Origin: Lingula anatina
Lineage: Eukaryota; Brachiopoda; Lingulata; Lingulida; Lingulidae
NCBI RefSeq assembly: GCF_001039355.2
Contig: NW_019775442.1
Location: forward strand, 341,503-405,502
Length of the DNA stretch: 64,000 nucleotides
Reading direction: 5' to 3'
Part shown: positions 50,395 to 61,254 of the stretch, in pieces
Layout: each line of letters starts with the position of its first letter
Numbering within the stretch: the first letter of the stretch is position 1
Translations under genes and position numbers: made by a program
The notes under the pieces: model-generated
What the model was told of the DNA's origin: nothing
The model's input: the letters and a program-made list of their open reading frames with translations, nothing else
Database searches by the model: none

Positions 50395-51300
50395 ATATAT
50401 CCCACCCATTCCATCATTTTATTAGTCGTACATGGTGTTGTACTAATCTCCAGGACGTGTACCTTTTGGATAGGTCTGCTAATAATACCCTTGGCAGTCT
50501 TTATTTCCAGTGCTCTCACTTGTCCATCTTTCCCAGGGAATAATCTGGTAACTAAACCTAAAGGCCACTGTAAACGAGGACTAGCATCACCCATTAAAAC
50601 CAATGAACCTACATCGACACCGCCTTTGCAAGAAGATTCCCTATATACTTAGCAGACCACTGATTCCAAAAGTCTGCCCACTACAAATGTGATGGGGTTA
50701 AAGGTCTACTCTCCTCCAATACATCACTAACAAAGGTGAGGGGTCTGGAGTTAATACATGCCTCCACTTCTAAGAGAATTGTTTTTAATTCACTGTGAGT
50801 CACTGACTTTCTCCCAATTGCCTTACTAAGGCAGATTTGACTGATTAAATCAATCGCTTCCAACAACCTTCCCACCATGGGACTCAAGGAACAATAAACC
50901 TCCACTCAGGATTTTCAGACACATAATACTTCACCAGTAGATTCTTAGCAGCTACAAAGCCACGGGCATTATCTGACATGATTTTCAGTTTGACTGCTAC
51001 ACTGTTTTGTCTTAGTAGTATGAGTTTTACCCTTTTAGAAGCTACGTGATTAGTCATATTTGAAACACAAGTTGTATCACTCTGGATTGTATCTGGGGAA
51101 ACAGAACCAACATGGTTTGCTTCATGAGAAACACTACTTTCATCACATACTTATCCACTATCAGAGGCATGAAAAAAATCTCTAGACATAGAATGTTTGC
51201 ACAGTAACTTAAAATGTGGACCTCCACATTTCTGACACTTAATATCAGACCTACAGACCTACCTATGGTGGACGTTTTGCGTTTTGCCCCGTGTCCGCCT
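50395..51300 (-). mobile_element. BEL/Pao LTR retrotransposon relic
   Basis: The minus strand carries, in order: a CCHC zinc knuckle (CQKCGGPHFKLLC, near 51225), a short protease-side segment, an integrase piece (MSDNARGFVAAKNLL), the integrase C-terminal part (TILLEVEACINSRPLTFVSD, then PLTPSHL), and a DUF5641-like end (QWPLGLVTRLFPGKDGQVRA). The reverse transcriptase, RNase H and most of the protease and integrase are missing, so Gag and integrase pieces abut. Nonsense changes and frameshifts are present and no LTRs were recognised. It lies antisense in the 5' intron of the second ubiquitin-like gene. Confidence 0.8.
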
Positions 51301-52442
51301 GGGCATTTTGCCCAAAAGTGCCACTGTGTATATATTTGTAAAATTTGGCACGAAAGGTGTCAGACACCATCGACCCTTGTGTCGAGTTCTAATATCATCC
51401 TACCTGTCACCAACAAAGTTTTTAAAATTCGTTCATTTGGTATGAATAACTGTAAACAGTGCAATTTATATGAGCATGTTTTTGATAAGATTAAGATGTC
51501 ATCTGATATAGAATAAATCCTCGTAATTTCAGAAGGATTTTGAGGCAAATAACGTTAATAAAAAGCAGACTCGGAATGTAAAGTTATAGTTTATAGCATT
51601 CATTGTGATTGTTGTTTTACGCATTTTTCATCGTTCCAGGCTAAAAGATGAGCGATATAACTATCAAATATAAAGATTTAACCAGGCAAGACCACGCAGT
51701 GTCCCTGCAATTGTCTGACAGAGCTACGGTCGGTGAGGTCAAAAATGAAATCGAAACCATCACTGGCATTCCCCCAGGACAACAGACATTATTTCACGGA
51801 CAAAAAGTAAATATGTTTGATATTACTACTAAAGAAGATATATGCATTATACTTTATACTAATGACGAAATATCGATAAAGAGCAGAAAAGGCGTCACGG
51901 TCGGGTAGTTGCCAACGTGTAGTGATTACTTTCTATCAATACATCACTCTGTCCTAGAATTCCAGAGTTCCATTCTACCTGTAGCTTTGTGTTAATACAA
52001 CTGAAACAATATTTTTTCTTACATTCGTTTATGCACAATTTACTGAAAAGAGCGGATTACAGTATGCTGTATTTATTTATTTAAATACTTGCACTTACAC
52101 ATGCATTTTACAATCTAGGTTCTAAGAGACGAGGACACACTGTGTGACTTGAGCATTCTTGACAATGCAACATTGAAACTGCTTCCTCGTGAAAGTATCA
52201 AAGTCAACGTCCAAACCATACAAGGATGGGCTACATCCTTCCGAGTGAGATTGTCTGACACTGTGTCCTCCTTGAAAATGAGAATACAGCAAGAAGCAAA
52301 TATATTTCTTGGAGACTGGCCTCTCTCGTATGCAGGAATGAAGATGGCTGACGATCTCGCCCTGTCTGATTATGGGATCATAAGCGGCACAGTCCTGACG
52401 TTTGACGAAGAAAAAAAAGAATTATGTACGTTTTTCGACTGT
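50930..52442. repeat. Duplicate block around N 52616, copy 1
   Basis: From TTCACCAGTAGATTCTTAGC to just past exon 2 of gene copy 2, this recurs after the N at 52616 as 52617-54140. Flanks and intron 1 differ by only 1-2 percent, but exon 2 differs by about 11 percent. Confidence 0.9.
51648..52425 (+). CDS. Tandem ubiquitin-like gene, copy 2, 5' part only
   Basis: Exon 1 (51648-51806, 53 codons) encodes the start of ubiquitin-like domain 1 (GIPPGQQTLFHGQ). Exon 2 (52119-52425) completes domain 1 and encodes domain 2. Splice sites AAA|GTAAAT, TCTAG|GTTCTA and T|GTACGT keep phases 0 and 1, as in the other copies. Exon 2 is 12 bp shorter at its end and has many replacements relative to copies 1 and 3 (WPLSYAGMK for RHLSYAGRE; YGIISGTV for YGLKSGSI). 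Soon after exon 2 the intron runs into a copy of the CGTCGTCGCCG-headed element and then the single N at 52616. Exons 3 and 4 are absent here. It could be an allele of copy 3, a third paralogue or a degenerating copy. Confidence 0.7.
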
Positions 52443-52469
52443 ATTAAGCAAAGGTCTTCTCTTTTTATG

Positions 52470-52615
52470 TACAGACACAGATGTGTCTGTACATATTGCC
52501 ATCACCTGCGTCTGTCGTCGCCGTCGCCGTCGTCGCCGTGCACCTTCCTTGTAAACACGATAAGTGGAAGACAGTTTTACTTTTTGGCTTTATATTTACA
52601 GAGCTGATGAATATT
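52470..52615 (+). mobile_element. CGTCGTCGCCG-headed element, partial
   Basis: Matches the head of 38545-39826: ACAGACACAGATGTG, CATCACCTGCGTCTGTCGTC, then the start of the first tandem unit (CACGATAAGTGGAAGAC, TGATGAATATT). It is cut at the N at 52616. Confidence 0.8.
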
Positions 52616-52616
52616 N

Positions 52617-53010
52617 TTCACCAGTAGATTCTTAGCAGCTACAAAGCCACGGGCATTATCTGACATGATTTTCAGTTTGACTGCTACACTGTTTTGTCTT
52701 AGTAGTATGAGTTTTACCCTTTTAGAAGCTACGTGATTAGTCATATTTGAAACACAAGTTGTATCACTCTGGATTGTATCTGGGGAAACAGAACCAACAT
52801 GGTTTGCTTCATGAGTAACACTACTTTCATCACATACTTCTCCACTATCAGAGGCATGAAAAAAATCTCTAGACATAGAATGTTTGCACAGTAACTTAAA
52901 ATGTGGACCTCCACATTTCTGACACTTAATATCAGACCTACAGACCTACCTATGGTGGACGTTTTGCGTTTTGCCCCGTGTCCGCCTGGGCATTTTGCCC
53001 AAAAGTGCCA
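52617..53010 (-). mobile_element. BEL/Pao relic, second copy
   Basis: Zinc knuckle to integrase fragment as at 50930-51300. At the codon that is TAA in the first copy (after SDSG) this copy still has GAA. Confidence 0.8.
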
Positions 53011-54140
53011 CTGTGTATATATTTGTAAAATTTGGCACGAAAGGTGTCAGACACCATCGACCCTTGTGTCGAGTTCTAATATCGTCCTACCTGTCACCAA
53101 CAAAGTTTTTAAAATTCGTGCATTTGGTATGAATAACTGTAAACAGTGCAATTTATATGAGCATGTTTTGATAAGATTAAGATGTCATCTGATATAGAAT
53201 AAATCCTCGTAATTTCAGAAGGATTTTGAGGCAAATAACGTTAATAAAAAGCAAAGACTCGGAATGTAAAGTTATAGTTTATAGCATTCATTGTGATTGT
53301 TGTTTTACGCATTTTTCATCGTTCCAGGCTAAAAGATGAGCGATATAACTATCAAATATAAAGATTTAACCAGGCAAGACCAGGCAGTGTCCCTGCGATT
53401 GTCTGACAGAGCTACGGTCGGTGAGGTCAAAAATGAAATAGAAACCATCACTGGCATTCCCCGAGGACAACAGACATTATTTCACGGACAAAAAGTAAAT
53501 ATGTTTGATATTACTACTAAAGAAGATATATGCATTATACTTTATACTAATGAAGAAATATCGATAAAGAACAGAAAAGGCGTCACGGTCGGGTAGTTGC
53601 CAACGTGTAGTGATTACTTTCTATCAATACATCACTCTGTCCTAGAATTCCAGAGTTCCATTCTACCTGTAGCTTTGTGGTAATACAACTGAAACAATAT
53701 TTTTTCTTACATTCGTTTATTCACAATTTACTGAAAAGAGCGGATTACAGCATGCTGTATTTATTTATTTAAATACTTGCACTTACACATGCATTTTACA
53801 ATCTAGGTTCTAAGAGACGCGGACACACTGTGTGACTTGAGCAATCCAGACAATGCAACATTAAAGCTGCTTCCGCGTGAAAGTATTACAGTCAACGTCC
53901 AAAACAAACAAGGGCGGACTGCTTCCTTCCGGGTGAGATTGTCTGACACTGTGTCTTCCGTGAAAATGAGAATACAGCAGGAAGCAAATTTATTTCTTGG
54001 AGACCGGCATCTCTCGTATGCAGGAAGGGAGATGGCTGACGACCTCGCCCTGTCTGCTTATGGACTCAAAAGCGGCTCAATCCTGACGTTTGATGAAGAA
54101 AAAACAGAATGTTATTCAGAATTTGGTATGGTTTTCGACT
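52617..54140. repeat. Duplicate block around N 52616, copy 2
   Basis: Second copy of 50930-52442. It starts inside the BEL/Pao relic, so the relic is truncated by the contig edge rather than by biology. Confidence 0.9.
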
Positions 54141-55955
54141 GCATGTATTAAGCAAAATTTTTCTCCAAGTTCATTCTATGGTAGCCATTAAAATGGTATT
54201 CGAGTGAGTCAAGTTAAATAAAAAGTCTTAATAACATTATTTAAAATATATCAATAGCTTCATACAGTCGATTTTATTGGTTTCACTAACATTTTTTTTT
54301 TCATCATCAGCCGACGGAGACCTAAGTGAGGACAGTGGTATTTTAGATTCATCCCCAGTGGAATCAGACAGACAATACAGTGAGACAGGTAACAGAAACT
54401 TCTGCACCCAGCAATGTTCTTCTCTGATCATTATTTTTTGTTTTAGAAAAATATCCGTACATTCCAATCGTGATTTAAAAAACCTTAAATAATATGGCTG
54501 TTACGTGGACAATATTGATAAAAATTTCGATTGTATGAAAAATTATTATTATTATTATTATTGTATCGTATTCAATTTCTAGAGCTGCAGTTACAAAATT
54601 ATCTCCAACTAGTGCAAGACGAACTCCAGACTGTGACGGCGCGTGTGGCTCAACTTGAGGAAAACCTGTCGCAAGTTAAAAAAGTACAAGAAGGCGAGAA
54701 GGAGGAGAGACTTAAACTACAAAAAGAACTTGAGGAATCGGAGAGTATTAGAAAGCAATTTATGCAGTCGTTTAAAGTTCACCAGACATTGGTGGACTGG
54801 GTAGATAGTAAACTGAAGGGCATTTCCGAAATGTCCGATAAGAATTTGAAAGTTGAAATTAAATCAATTCGCCAAGACTTCACAAAGAAAATGTCCGAAC
54901 TCGCCCATACTGACAACGCCTTAGCGGAATCTCTGGTAAGAAATAAACTGGAGTCGCAAAAAGGAGATGAATTCGCGAGTTGCTTTCATTTGAAGGAATG
55001 CAAAGATTTGAAAATGCTGTGTAGCAGAATTTTGCTTAAAGCTACATATACTACTGTCACGGACAAAGAAAACGAGAAATTTAATTCCCTGTTGGAGCAC
55101 TATATCCATCCTATCTTCTTGAAATACGTGAAACTTGTCAATAAGTATATGCAACACGTTGTACAGAATACCTTCGAAGCGACAGCTGATCAAAGACGAG
55201 ATTGTTTTAATTCTAATGATTTGAAAGTATTGGTGACATTACTTGAAAGTAATTTTCTAAAGACAGCTGTTGGTAATAAACTTGATGCGCATCTTGCTGT
55301 ATGTCGTTTGCGCAATACACTGGAGAGAAAATCAAAGCTTGGACGAAAAAAGGGAAATGATAAAACAACAGAAGATTTATGCAAACGTCTCGACGCTATT
55401 TTGGCGTATGTTTGTCCATTGAAAGAGGAAGAGTACCACCAATTTCATCGAGAGAGAGGAACCGAAAACATCCCTCCGTTTAAAAAAATTAATCCGACAA
55501 GGTCATGCTATGTCCATGCCCTTCTACATGAAGTCCTCGCGCGGCCTGATGCTCTTCATTTGGACGTGAGAGCCCCAATGGAGCTGGAGGTAGACATCTC
55601 TGGGGACGTTTGGGAGGGGACGGAAGAACACGAGAGAATTTTCACTTGTGGAGAATTCAAGGCGAGGATCAAAGGAAATGGAGCCAAGGCAAAAGAACAG
55701 ACAACGAACTATGTGAAGATCGTAGCTTTTATTTGTAATTGTCTGGACCTTCGCCTGGTGAAAGCCAAGTGTATGTTATATTATTTGTTTGGGAGAGAGG
55801 CAGTTACTGAAAAGCCTGTTCACGAACAATTATTGTATACTTTCGACCAGAAAAGTCGACATATTTGTTTTGTAGATGAGAGAGAGAACCATGAAGGTGG
55901 GGATGCAGTTGAGAAGCACGCTATTTGTGTGGTGTATGAAAAAATTAAAATGTAA
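53336..55955 (+). CDS. Tandem ubiquitin-like / coiled-coil protein, copy 3
   Basis: Exons 53336-53494, 53807-54125, 54311-54388 and 54583-55955 join in phases 0, 1 and 1, giving 642 residues. Exons 1-3 have exactly the same lengths as in copy 1. Domains are two ubiquitin-like folds (about 1-77 and 78-152), an acidic serine-rich linker, a shortened coiled coil and the same unrecognised C-terminal region. Compared with copy 1 it lacks 121 residues of coiled coil, an in-frame 363-bp loss corresponding to 44945-45307. The last 125 residues differ from copy 1 at about nine positions, while the preceding 190 or so are much more diverged. The signal AATAAA is at 56314-56319. No frameshift or stop was seen. 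Function is unknown; it is probably a paralogue with the same biochemical role but a shorter stalk. Confidence 0.85.
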
Positions 55956-58624
55956 TAATTTTGACCTGTGGCCTGTTGCTGGTTATGCATGATTTCAAAA
56001 AATTATTACATATCAATTAATCGGTATCAACTGAGAAATGTTAGCTATGCGTATGCTCTTTTCAGATATTCACAGCTAGTTCTTATTCTCATCAAGCGCT
56101 TCTCATTATGACACGAAATGGATGTCTGTGAAATATGCTTTTGTCATTCTCATACCATTTAATATCATTTTTGTAAATAAAAACTGAAAACATCATGTTA
56201 ACAAGTTATTTAGGTTTTTGTCAGATTTTATATTTTACATTATTTGCCAATTCATGTTTTTGAGTCTTTCACTTAACGAAAAATGATCATTTACTCAATT
56301 GATTTTCGTAAAAAATAAAGGATCATTGACATGATTTTGAGACAAATTATTCTGTAAGCTCTTTTTTATATTATAACGAAGACGTCACTGATGCATCACG
56401 TACTAGTTAGTCAAACCATGTGGTAGCTGATTTGTTTCGAAAAGCATAACACTTTGTAGAAATAATGACAATACTGCCAGCCTGAGAGAAATCAAAGAAA
56501 TGTGTGTGGCATAAGATTTCCCTTTTTTTTACGAAGTCCATAGCCAGTAGTAATCATTCTGTTTTCCATGAGCCGCATTGCACCCTGGGACAACTGGACG
56601 TGTAAACGCGACAGATCCCTTGCTCAGGTTCTACTTCTTTGTAAGATTGCATCTCACGTTTGATTAGTTTTCCTTTCTAAACGCCTTATTTCATCTTGGA
56701 ATATGTAACCCCCAACTGGCCATACTGTGGCAGTCCTCGGCTGTTCTTTTTGTAAGCCACGTGGCACCTGGATATGGGTCTGTGTGGACAAGCTTATAAT
56801 TGTGGGATTAAATTTTAAAATTCGGACACAATAATTAGATAATGTACAGTGAGGCTTCTTGTAGCTTTTTAAATCTGATACTATTTATGCGAAGGTTTTG
56901 CAATTAGAATAAAGCGTCTCAAAAAGCGCCAATGCAAGAAAGCTGTTCATAACTATACATTAGCGTGGAATAGCCAATTGGATCATCTGTCATAGGTGCA
57001 TAGGACTCATGAATGTGTTAGTTGTACTGGAAACAAGATCTACATCTACCTTTAGCTAAAACACCCATCAACTCCCTTTACATTGCATTTTCCCCTTTAA
57101 ACAATTTTTGACATTGTTATATTTTGTTGAATGAACGACAAAGCTTTCAAGCGTTGGATTTGAAGGAATAGTCATATTAAATGGTAATGGTGCGTAAGGA
57201 AATATCCTTAGCTGTCTGACTATTCGAAACGTTAATAAAACGTCAGCCGTGCTTGAACCTGTGTTCATACCACATAGTGGTTTGTGGAGAAACACAAATT
57301 CAGCCCTTAGGCGTTTGTCCGTTCTTTAAAAAATGTACACACTACGTACCCTTTACATAACCAGTGCACACAAAAAGAGCTGCTGGTTCGGGAGCCGCCC
57401 GTAGCAGATAACTCGCTAGGAGGGTGACTTCCTAGTGAATAAACCAAAACGGTGTGTCTCATAAACAGTATGCACAAAAAAAGAAAAAAAAATCGCGCGC
57501 ACACACAGTTTGACTTACGCAATGCAGGGGAGAAAAAGCTGGTGCTCTGACAGCAAAGAGCGTTTCCGGTCAACAAGCGAACTTCATCGGCTGGGACAAG
57601 CCAATGACAGAAAATTAGTAGTAATTTTATACGAAGATTTTCATCCTTATTGCTAAGTTACAAGGATCAGGTCCGGACAATAAAAAAACCTGTGGCGGGA
57701 ATAGCTTATTTGCAAAAATTCGGAAGAAGACGAAGAAAACGAAAAGGAGAAGAAGATTAAGGTAGATAGATACATTAAAAGTACAAAATTGGTCAAAGTA
57801 GCATTTTCCCCATTTCTATTATATAAAATACTTAACTTGATATTAATGCAATAAAATTAATCACGTTTAGAGAAAAAAACTTTTTTGGTCTTTTATTTTA
57901 CAGCCCACGCACTTCTGCATGCTTAAAAGCTTTGCACCCGTTTCTGGTCAATTTAAGTGTTTCGAAAATTGATTAAAAATAGTGATGGGGTTGCGTCGTA
58001 ACTCCGCGACTAATGTAGGCATCATCATAAATATTAATACGGTTGACGACAAAGATGTGATCTGCAAGTCGTTGAATTGCCAGCGTTTGCTGTTGGATTT
58101 TATTGTTTGTGAGATATGAACCTCTCATTGCCGGTTCGATGTTCCATCAAACAAAGGCATTATGTCACCTCTTTACAAATAAAATCAGAATTAAAATTTT
58201 TTTGGTGTATTGGTCGGGGAATTATTTAAAAACCAAAGTGGCGAACAACGCCGTGTTTTTTTCCCTTTCTATGTCATGTCGCTGTCATGTTGCTGTCTCA
58301 TGTTGACTTATCTTTATTAATTTAAGCATTTCAAAAATCCTGAAATCTAGTTTAACAAGGAAGGAAATTTTTTCATGTACCTCGGGGTCACAATGGGGGT
58401 ATGTATAAAACCCTGGAGGAAATGGCGACTTTTATCCTACTTGCCATTAGTCAGTTTGACGTGAATTGGGCACATATTTGGGATCGGTATATTATAAAGA
58501 TAAGCGTCACGACACAGCTGTCACTACGGGAGAGATTGACAGGCGTTGCTTTTTACTCTGTAATCGTTATTTATCATTCCAGTGTCACAAATTTCAAAGA
58601 TACATACTAAAACAAACGTTATGA
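55956..58624. other. 3' flank of unit B and intergenic
   Basis: To about 57590 this aligns in patches with 46632-48300. Beyond that it is AT-rich with an A/G-rich stretch at 57721-57762. No supported gene. Confidence 0.55.
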
Positions 58625-58710
58625 TTTATGTTATTCTTGTAAATAGGTACGATGTCCGCATAACAAAGAGCCATTGCACCGATCTCACAATACAGAGGAC
58701 AGCTTACAAG
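58625..58710 (+). other. Possible 5' untranslated exon of the LRR gene
   Basis: CAGCTTACAAG|GTAAGT at 58710 is a strong donor, and TCTAATTTCAG at 59577 is a strong acceptor 102 bp before the ATG. The 5' limit is arbitrary. Linking the two is inference. Confidence 0.3.
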
Positions 58711-59679
58711 GTAAGTGGAAAAACATCTTCATACAAATTAAGTAAGATATATTGTTCTACAGCATTTGGTTGATAATGGTAATTTGTAAAACAAGGAGGT
58801 TACGGCTTTCATCACTAGAAACAATGCGTATAGATTAGGTGTTTCTAGTAAAGAAATAAAGACCTATTTCGATTTTGTACAAACATTGGTCGTAACTCCT
58901 TAATGTAAACTGTTGAGCATTAAAGCGTTACAAAACATAGCATCACCTGAGCGTGTGATTGTGACTGCGTGCGGGAATGTGAGCATAAAACGGATTGTCT
59001 TTGGTGACATGTCGGGGTATTTGCCTGCTACATGTAGATATATTTTATGCAGAAATAAAATCATTACAAGAGATGGAAATAACCCTTCGTTGCTCCTAGA
59101 TTGAATACATTGAACATGCCAGTGCTGCTTGTTCCACAGCCTCATACTTTCTTTAAAACGTGCCTGTCGCTGTGTTTATAAATGTTTGACGAAGAGCTTT
59201 GTCTTGTGCAGCTGCTGCACTAGTAGTATGATGGAAGAAATCCATAAATAACTGCATACAACGCAGCCGTTGTATAGGGTGACGTAATCTAGTCACATGC
59301 CTTTGGTGTCAATCCTTTGTACACGAAACAAATGTGTTTTTTTTTTCAGTAATTCAATCTTACCGCGTCAACTCTCTCGAGAAACAAAAATAAATTCACG
59401 TGTTAGACATGTTTGTAAAATTAATAAGATGGCTAAAACAATGAAGAATAAGCTTGCAAATATAGATGTAGATTGCATCAGTTAGAAAAATGACAAAGGT
59501 TAACGTAGAGATCGGCTAAACTGTTTTAAGGTTTCTAAGGACTTGCATACCTATTGCAATTCTCTTTCTAATTTCAGAAAACAAGTCTCGAATGGCAATT
59601 TGATATTTTGCTTGAGACAGACAGTGCTGAAAACAACCCACGAGAGTTCAAAATTTGATTTGAACTGAATAACCCATAG

Positions 59680-61254
59680 ATGACGTCCTGGAAAAAGCGG
59701 ACCTCTCTCATTGCCGCCCTGAATTTGTTCCTTCTAACTTGTCTTATCGCTGCTTGGCAAACTATAGACAGCGAGTTAGGAGACCAAAATGAAGTCGATA
59801 TAGGGCCTGTAACAATAGCAGACATCGAAAACGAGACGAATTCGCCACCATACTATGAAGCGGAGCTGAAAAACATCCGTTCTCTAAATGGCTCGTTCAT
59901 CCCGGTTCCCTGGCATTTCTGTGATGTTTCTTATCCATCCGACGAGTCGGTTAACGTCTCGTGTGAAATTCCTGCAAACGATTATCTATCTTTGAAAAAA
60001 TATCAAAGTTGGATTGAATTAGTTAACAGAACAAACCGACTCAAGGTAAAATGTGACAGTGGCGGGAATATATCAGCACCATGGCCAATGAAAGTGTCTG
60101 GTCTTCAATCTTTGGAAATTGAAGGATGCAACGTGAAAGATTATATCCGCCACCAAGCATTCGGTGACTACTACTCATATACAGGCCCAGATGTTCTAAA
60201 AGTTTTAAAAATCTTCAATTCAGTTCTGTACTCAGACTTCCTAAGTCTTAATCAAACATTTTACAGAAAAAGCGGGAGCAGAGACACTGAATGCGGTTCC
60301 CTTGAACTACGAGAATTGCGCATGCGTGACATTACCATTGGTTTTGAGCAAGCGTTGAAGATACCATTCCAATTACATGGAAACAAAGCAACAGATAATT
60401 CAACTTTTAAACCAATAGAACAATATGAGAAACCCAAACTCGACGGACCATTTCCACAGCCTCAAATGTGGTGCTCACATAATCATATGGGGATATTGGA
60501 ATTCTCAAACTATGCTTTTTTCAGGGTACTCATAAAGATGCTGATACGGGGTCACGGGTATCCTGCGCTTCATACATTCATTGCTGACAGAAACAACATA
60601 ACGGTCTTTCCATACGCATTATTTGCAACAATAATATATTTTCCAAAGCTACGATATGTGGACCTTCGTTACAACAATATAACTGAGCTGAAAATACCGC
60701 CAGGATCTAAGCGCAAATTTGATTTACGACACAACAGCATTCAAGATATTACAACAAGAAACATCGAGTCAATGCTGGAACCGTATGTGGCAGATGTGGA
60801 TTTTCGGAACAACCCAATTAATTGCGGATGTAAAAATTTCGAAGTGGTTAAATATGTAAGAACAAAAACTGTCCTAAATAAACTAAAGAATTCAACATTC
60901 CGCTACCTGTTCGACATGCCCTGCAATCATGGCACGATCACAACAACGTTTCAATCTGTCAGTTTGGATGATTTTGATGACTGTTTTATTATTCGTCACA
61001 GAAGCAGTGTTCCTTGGGTGGTTTTAGGGTTATTGACTTGTTTTGGGGTGTTGACAACCATGTTTGCCGTATATTTTAGACGAGAAATTCATATTCTTTT
61101 GGAGACGAGGTCAAAGTGCGGGTGCTGTGGGCCTAAGTCTCGTTCGACTGAACGCCGCAATTCCAACACCTCTTGCAACGTCGAGGACGAAAGTACATCT
61201 GCCCGGGAGTTAGAGATTCAAAAGCGGAATATGTATCATACTAGTACACTCTAG
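59680..61254 (+). CDS. LRR single-pass membrane protein, Toll-like but without TIR
   Basis: 524 residues in one coding exon. An in-frame TAG directly precedes the ATG, fixing the start. Residues 8-26 form a hydrophobic signal segment. The ectodomain has about ten N-glycosylation sequons (NGS, NVS, NRT, NIS, NQT, NST, NIT). LRR pieces are best seen in the second half (LHTFIADRNNITVFP, LRYVDLRYNNITELKI, FDLRHNSIQDI, VDFRNNP). Then follows an LRRCT-type cysteine cap (NPINCGCKNFEVVKYV, with later cysteines). Residues about 444-466 are a membrane helix (VPWVVLGLLTCFGVLTTMFA). The tail of about 58 residues starts RREIHILLE, like the sequence after the membrane helix in Toll receptors, but has a CGCC patch and serine-rich end instead of a TIR domain. 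It is probably a cell-surface recognition or decoy-type receptor; the ligand is unknown. Confidence 0.85.
   Translation: MTSWKKRTSLIAALNLFLLTCLIAAWQTIDSELGDQNEVDIGPVTIADIENETNSPPYYEAELKNIRSLNGSFIPVPWHFCDVSYPSDESVNVSCEIPANDYLSLKKYQSWIELVNRTNRLKVKCDSGGNISAPWPMKVSGLQSLEIEGCNVKDYIRHQAFGDYYSYTGPDVLKVLKIFNSVLYSDFLSLNQTFYRKSGSRDTECGSLELRELRMRDITIGFEQALKIPFQLHGNKATDNSTFKPIEQYEKPKLDGPFPQPQMWCSHNHMGILEFSNYAFFRVLIKMLIRGHGYPALHTFIADRNNITVFPYALFATIIYFPKLRYVDLRYNNITELKIPPGSKRKFDLRHNSIQDITTRNIESMLEPYVADVDFRNNPINCGCKNFEVVKYVRTKTVLNKLKNSTFRYLFDMPCNHGTITTTFQSVSLDDFDDCFIIRHRSSVPWVVLGLLTCFGVLTTMFAVYFRREIHILLETRSKCGCCGPKSRSTERRNSNTSCNVEDESTSARELEIQKRNMYHTSTL

Larger units (their letters stand above)
48790..57590. 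repeat. Segmental duplication, unit B
   Basis: Counterpart of unit A with the same upstream motifs, gene order and downstream phrases. It is longer because it holds a BEL/Pao relic and an internal duplicate around the N at 52616. Confidence 0.85.
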
